Positions 60,870 to 64,000 of a stretch of 64,000 nucleotides of DNA are shown piece after piece (position 1 is the stretch's first letter; each line of letters starts with the position of its first letter). This DNA is from Pinus tabuliformis (lineage: Eukaryota; Streptophyta; Pinopsida; Pinales; Pinaceae). A program made the position numbers and the translations under genes. The notes below the pieces were generated by a model. It made no database searches and was not told where the DNA came from. It worked only from the letters and a program-made list of their open reading frames with translations. The stretch covers positions 734,363,714-734,427,713 of the forward strand of contig CM062812.1 of assembly GCA_031772625.1 (NCBI GenBank), given 5' to 3'.

Positions 60870-61310
60870 TGATTGATATGCCAATCTAATGCTTGATTAG
60901 CAATAGAATCTACTAATGGATTTTCTGATCGTGGAATGTGAACATATGTGGTATAAACAAATGATTGTTGCAACAATCTCACTCTCAAAAATTAGCGATA
61001 CAAATAGGGATCGTGTACCTAATAAGTGTTATTCATCTAAGATACCACCAATTGTGAGTCCAAATAAACCACTAATGAATCAATACCAATAGATATTGCT
61101 TTAGAAATCAAATTAATAATGACAGTATATTCGACAATATTATTCGAAGCAGGACTGATACATACTCCTCTCCTGAACTATTGAAACAAACTTCCATTCC
61201 ATAGACTGTCACCATCGACCACTCCATGGGAGAATTGCTACTTTCTTTTTCTCCTACTCTCTGATCAACCAGCAACTGGCCAGATGGATAATAGATCACC
61301 CAAGCCATGG
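60870..61310 (-). pseudogene. Second RNase H-like domain (aRNH type) after integrase, fossil
   Basis: The minus strand shows, in different pieces, the type I RNase H landmarks: a strand with SMVDG-like Asp (about 61205), SNNIVEYTVIINLI (about 61120), SLVVYLDSQLVV (about 61050) and SENPLVDSIANQALDWHI (about 60890). This matches the extra archaeal-type RNase H acquired by Tat-lineage Gypsy elements. It lies downstream of integrase in transcription order. Confidence 0.6.
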
Positions 61311-61479
61311 AAGTAAGGTTCTAGGTATGCCTACTCACACCATCGGCGAATCCTAGATACACTAAATCGTCCATCAATACCTACCAAAGCAGATAAAAAT
61401 GATTGATATCACTAAAAATGCTAGATAGATATGTACAAACATACAATATATACAAAACAAGTAAGTGCTCGGCTGAAGC

Positions 61480-62600
61480 CTAAGAAAAATACTTCTTAAG
61501 GTAGAGCCCATTTTTGGGCTCTACCGACTTGTTTCCTTCAAATTCAATTAATTCATGAGCCCCCTTTTTCAAAACACACTTGACTATAAAGGGACTGTAC
61601 CACATGGATTTAAACTTGCTTGCCCCCAGGGCGTCTTTGTCGTGATCATAAACCAGGTCAAGGTCACCTTCAGAAAAATTCTGAGCACAGACAGATTTAT
61701 CATACTTATTTTTTATCCTTTTCTTATGGGCTTCATTTATTAGGGTGGCATCTCGACACTGCTCATCAAGATGCTCCAAATGAATGAGGTGTTCCTTGAG
61801 ACTAGAAGTCTCTGGAAGAAGTTCTACAGCTAGCTTAAGAGAAGGAATTTCACATTCGATAGGAAAGATAGATTCCAACCCATAAACTAGTTGAAAAGGA
61901 GTAAAACCAGTGGCAGTCTTAACTGACATTTGGTATGCCCAAAGTTTCGGATACAACATGATGTACCAATTGGATCGAGCTTTGTCAATCATCCTTTGCA
62001 GGACGATTTTAAGGGATTTCTTCATACCTTCAACCTGCTCATTGACCTGAGGAATAATATGTAGATGAATTCTCCTACCAGCAACCCAACTTGAGAGCCA
62101 ATTCAGACATTAGTTGATTTTGGAAGTGATTGCCATGGTCAGTGACAATAACTCTAGGGATAGCAAATCGTAAAATAACCTGATTGAAAAGAAACAAGGC
62201 TGTTGTTTCATTATCGTTTTTGAAAGTAGGCATGTCCTCAGCCCACTTAGTAAAGTAGTCTACAGCTACAATGATATACTTGTGATTTCCTGCCAAAGGT
62301 GGATTACAAGTAGTAAATTCAATGCCCTATTTTGTAAAAGGACTGACGGTGATAACAAGGAAAAATAGAGCTATATGTGTGCTCATTTTCCAAGTATAGA
62401 CTTGACAAGGATGGCATCTTTTGACCTCTTCAATACAGTCTTTGAAAATCAAAGGGAAAAAGTAGCCTTCTCACAAAATTTTTTGGGTTATTGCAAGCCT
62501 TGATAGGTGACCACCACAAGCTCCACTATGGAAGTCATTAAGAAATAACTCAACTTCCTCCAAAGTTAAACAACGCCTAAGGATTGAATCAATCCCATGA
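61480..62600 (-). pseudogene. Gypsy integrase region (fossil)
   Basis: An HHCC zinc finger is seen near 62530-62390 (HSGACGGHLS, then CHPCQVY). The core follows at 62296-62080 (YIIVAVDYFTKWAEDMPTF, RVIVTDHGNHFQNQLMSELA) with the Glu region near 62040 (NEQVEG). The C-terminal part at 62025-61480 (ATGFTPFQLVYGLESIFPIE, KYDKSVCAQNFSEGDLDLVY) ends without a chromodomain. Typical of non-chromovirus plant Gypsy elements. Confidence 0.83.
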
Positions 62601-62930
62601 GGATATAATGTGTCACCTATAATAACATAATTCTTAGCAAGGTGGCGCAACTTTCTATGCTCGTCTTTGGAGAAAGCAGGTGGAAACTTCGAAGTTTGGA
62701 GATATATGATGATATCTCCATATCAAGGATCTTCTGAAGAAATGAGGAATAAATGTTCATTGAGAAAATTTTCCTCATAAATAACTTCTTCTTCATAAGG
62801 CAGCTCTGATATCAACTCTGCAAATACTGAGATTTCTTAGATTTAGCCGACATGAATTCCGGATTGAATTCTTGCAAAATAACAATCCATCTTTTGTATT
62901 TGCCCCAATCACTCACCTACTGAGAACAAA

Positions 62931-64000
62931 CTAAAATATATTGACAACTACTAAGACAAACGTTTTTCGAAGCAGAATGTAATACCGAAGCCGATGGATA
63001 GCATGGATAGCTACCAAAGCCAATTTCTCGAAGGGAGAACAATGTAGTTCAAGATCTACCAAGCCTCGACTTAAGTAGTAGATTACATGCTCACAGAAAG
63101 CCTCATCTTCCTGAACCAAAACAATACGAATAGTTGATTCTGCTGTAGTGAGATACAAAAGGAAGTTTCTGCGATAATCGAGTGGACTCAACAATGGAGC
63201 AGAGGTTAATGATTTTTTCAAAGCATCAAAAGATCGCTGCGTGAAATCATCCCGTAAAAATGGGACTCCTTTCTTAAGCAAACACATAAATCGTTTTGTA
63301 ATCTCAGCATCATTTTCTATGAATCTCCTTAAGAAATTTGCCTTTCCTTAAAGGGATTGACTCGAGTCCCCTCTATCGATATGATGAATCCTAACAACCG
63401 ATGGGATGTGAGGAAAAAAACGCACTTATTTGGATTCAACTGGATTTTATAAAAACGACACCATTCAAAGATCAACCGAAGGTGTTTAGGATGATCAATT
63501 CCCTTTCGAGAATGAGTAGCTAAATCATCCATATATTCTTTGATAACATGTTTGATGTCATGAAAATCATAAGACATGGCCCGTTGGAATGTGGCTTTAG
63601 CATTTTTAAGGCCAAAAGGCATATTTTTGTATGAAAACATACCCCAAGGACAAATAAAGGTTGTCTTGTAATGATCTTCTGGACGGATATTAATTTGATT
63701 GTAACCAGAGAATCCATCCATGAATGAAAAAATTTCATTTCCTACACATTCATCAATGATTTGATCAATAAAGAGAATGGGGTAATTGTCTTTTAGACAA
63801 GCCTTATTTAGATCCCTAAAATCGATACATACCTGGATCGTCCCTTGCTTTTTATCTACGGGGACTAGATTAGAGACCCACTCAGTTAAAGGAATGGGGT
63901 ATATGAAACCCGCCTTAAGCAGCTTTTCAACTTCAGCTTTAATAGCTACTACTTTTCTAGGATTGACAAATCAAAGTGTTTGACGAATAGGTTTAGCATT
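62931..64000 (-). pseudogene. Gypsy RT and RNase H region (fossil), partial at window edge
   Basis: RT reads leftwards from the edge: EWVSNLVPVDKKQGTIQVCI, DFRDLNKACLKDNYPI, MDGFSGYNQINIRPEDHYKT, MPFGLKNAKATFQRAM, then the catalytic box in IKEYMDDLATHSRKG (about 63540). The Gypsy RNase H follows at 63287-62931 (RDDFTQRSFDALKKSLTSAP, then HCSPFEKLALVAIHAIHRLR). The start of RT lies beyond 64000. Confidence 0.86.

Larger units (their letters stand above)
55524..64000 (-). mobile_element. Tat-like Ty3/Gypsy element (pol, long 3' region, 3' LTR), running off the right edge
   Basis: Read leftwards: RT (to about 63329), RNase H (63287-62931), integrase (about 62600-61480), a second RNase H-like domain (61310-60870), an oppositely oriented open frame (59438-60325), a long non-coding stretch, a polypurine tract and an LTR. 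RT and integrase lack a chromodomain and match the Tat/Ogre/Athila branch (WVSNLVPVDKKQG, DFRDLNKACLKDNYPI, FMDGFSGYNQI). The extra RNase H and antisense frame point to Tat. The pol region is broken several times; gag, protease and the 5' LTR lie outside the window. Confidence 0.82.

Overview
The window looks like intergenic DNA from a large, repeat-rich seed-plant genome. A gymnosperm such as a conifer is my best guess, because it is AT-rich, packed with old nested LTR retrotransposons of both Ty3/Gypsy and Ty1/Copia type, and has no complete host gene I can identify. The species cannot be fixed from the sequence.

Layout. 1-2791: 3' part of a Ty3/Gypsy chromovirus with an open pol frame, polypurine tract and 3' LTR. 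2792-3376: a small LTR-like unit on the minus strand with an exon-like interior. 3377-5160: mostly unassigned. 5160-9201: LINE-type RNase H remnant abutting an old minus-strand Copia fossil. 9202-19350: a Copia element with exceptionally long LTRs (about 3.2 kb each) around a worn 3.7 kb interior. 19351-21311: unassigned, with a degenerate tandem array at 20481-21045. 21312-33248: a plus-strand Copia element with recognisable LTRs, gag, protease, integrase, reverse transcriptase and RNase H, split by a minus-strand gag-only element at 24214-29947. 32155-44130: a tandem segmental duplication (copies A and B) that includes the end of that Copia element, a 1.44 kb unit present three times, and a 175 bp exon-like segment in both copies. 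44130-52700: mainly unassigned, with local direct repeats. 52700-53790: Gypsy gag-protease fossil. 53900-64000: a minus-strand Tat-like Gypsy element running off the right edge, with a second RNase H-like domain after integrase and a roughly 295-codon open frame on the opposite strand that resembles the plant mobile domain.

Chronology, from nesting and by-eye repeat divergence: the minus-strand Copia fossil and the long-LTR element are oldest; the 21.3-33.2 kb Copia is younger; the gag-only element inside it is younger still; the A/B segmental duplication followed the Copia insertion, and small tandem duplications then arose in copy A alone. The chromovirus at the left edge has the best preserved coding frame.

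No complete host gene, rRNA, intact tRNA or CRISPR array was found. The observations I consider most worth following are the antisense plant-mobile-domain-like frame in the Tat-like element, a 5'-half tRNA-Glu relic lying exactly against an LTR end at 55483-55523, and the duplicated exon-like segment at 37875-38049 and 43518-43692.
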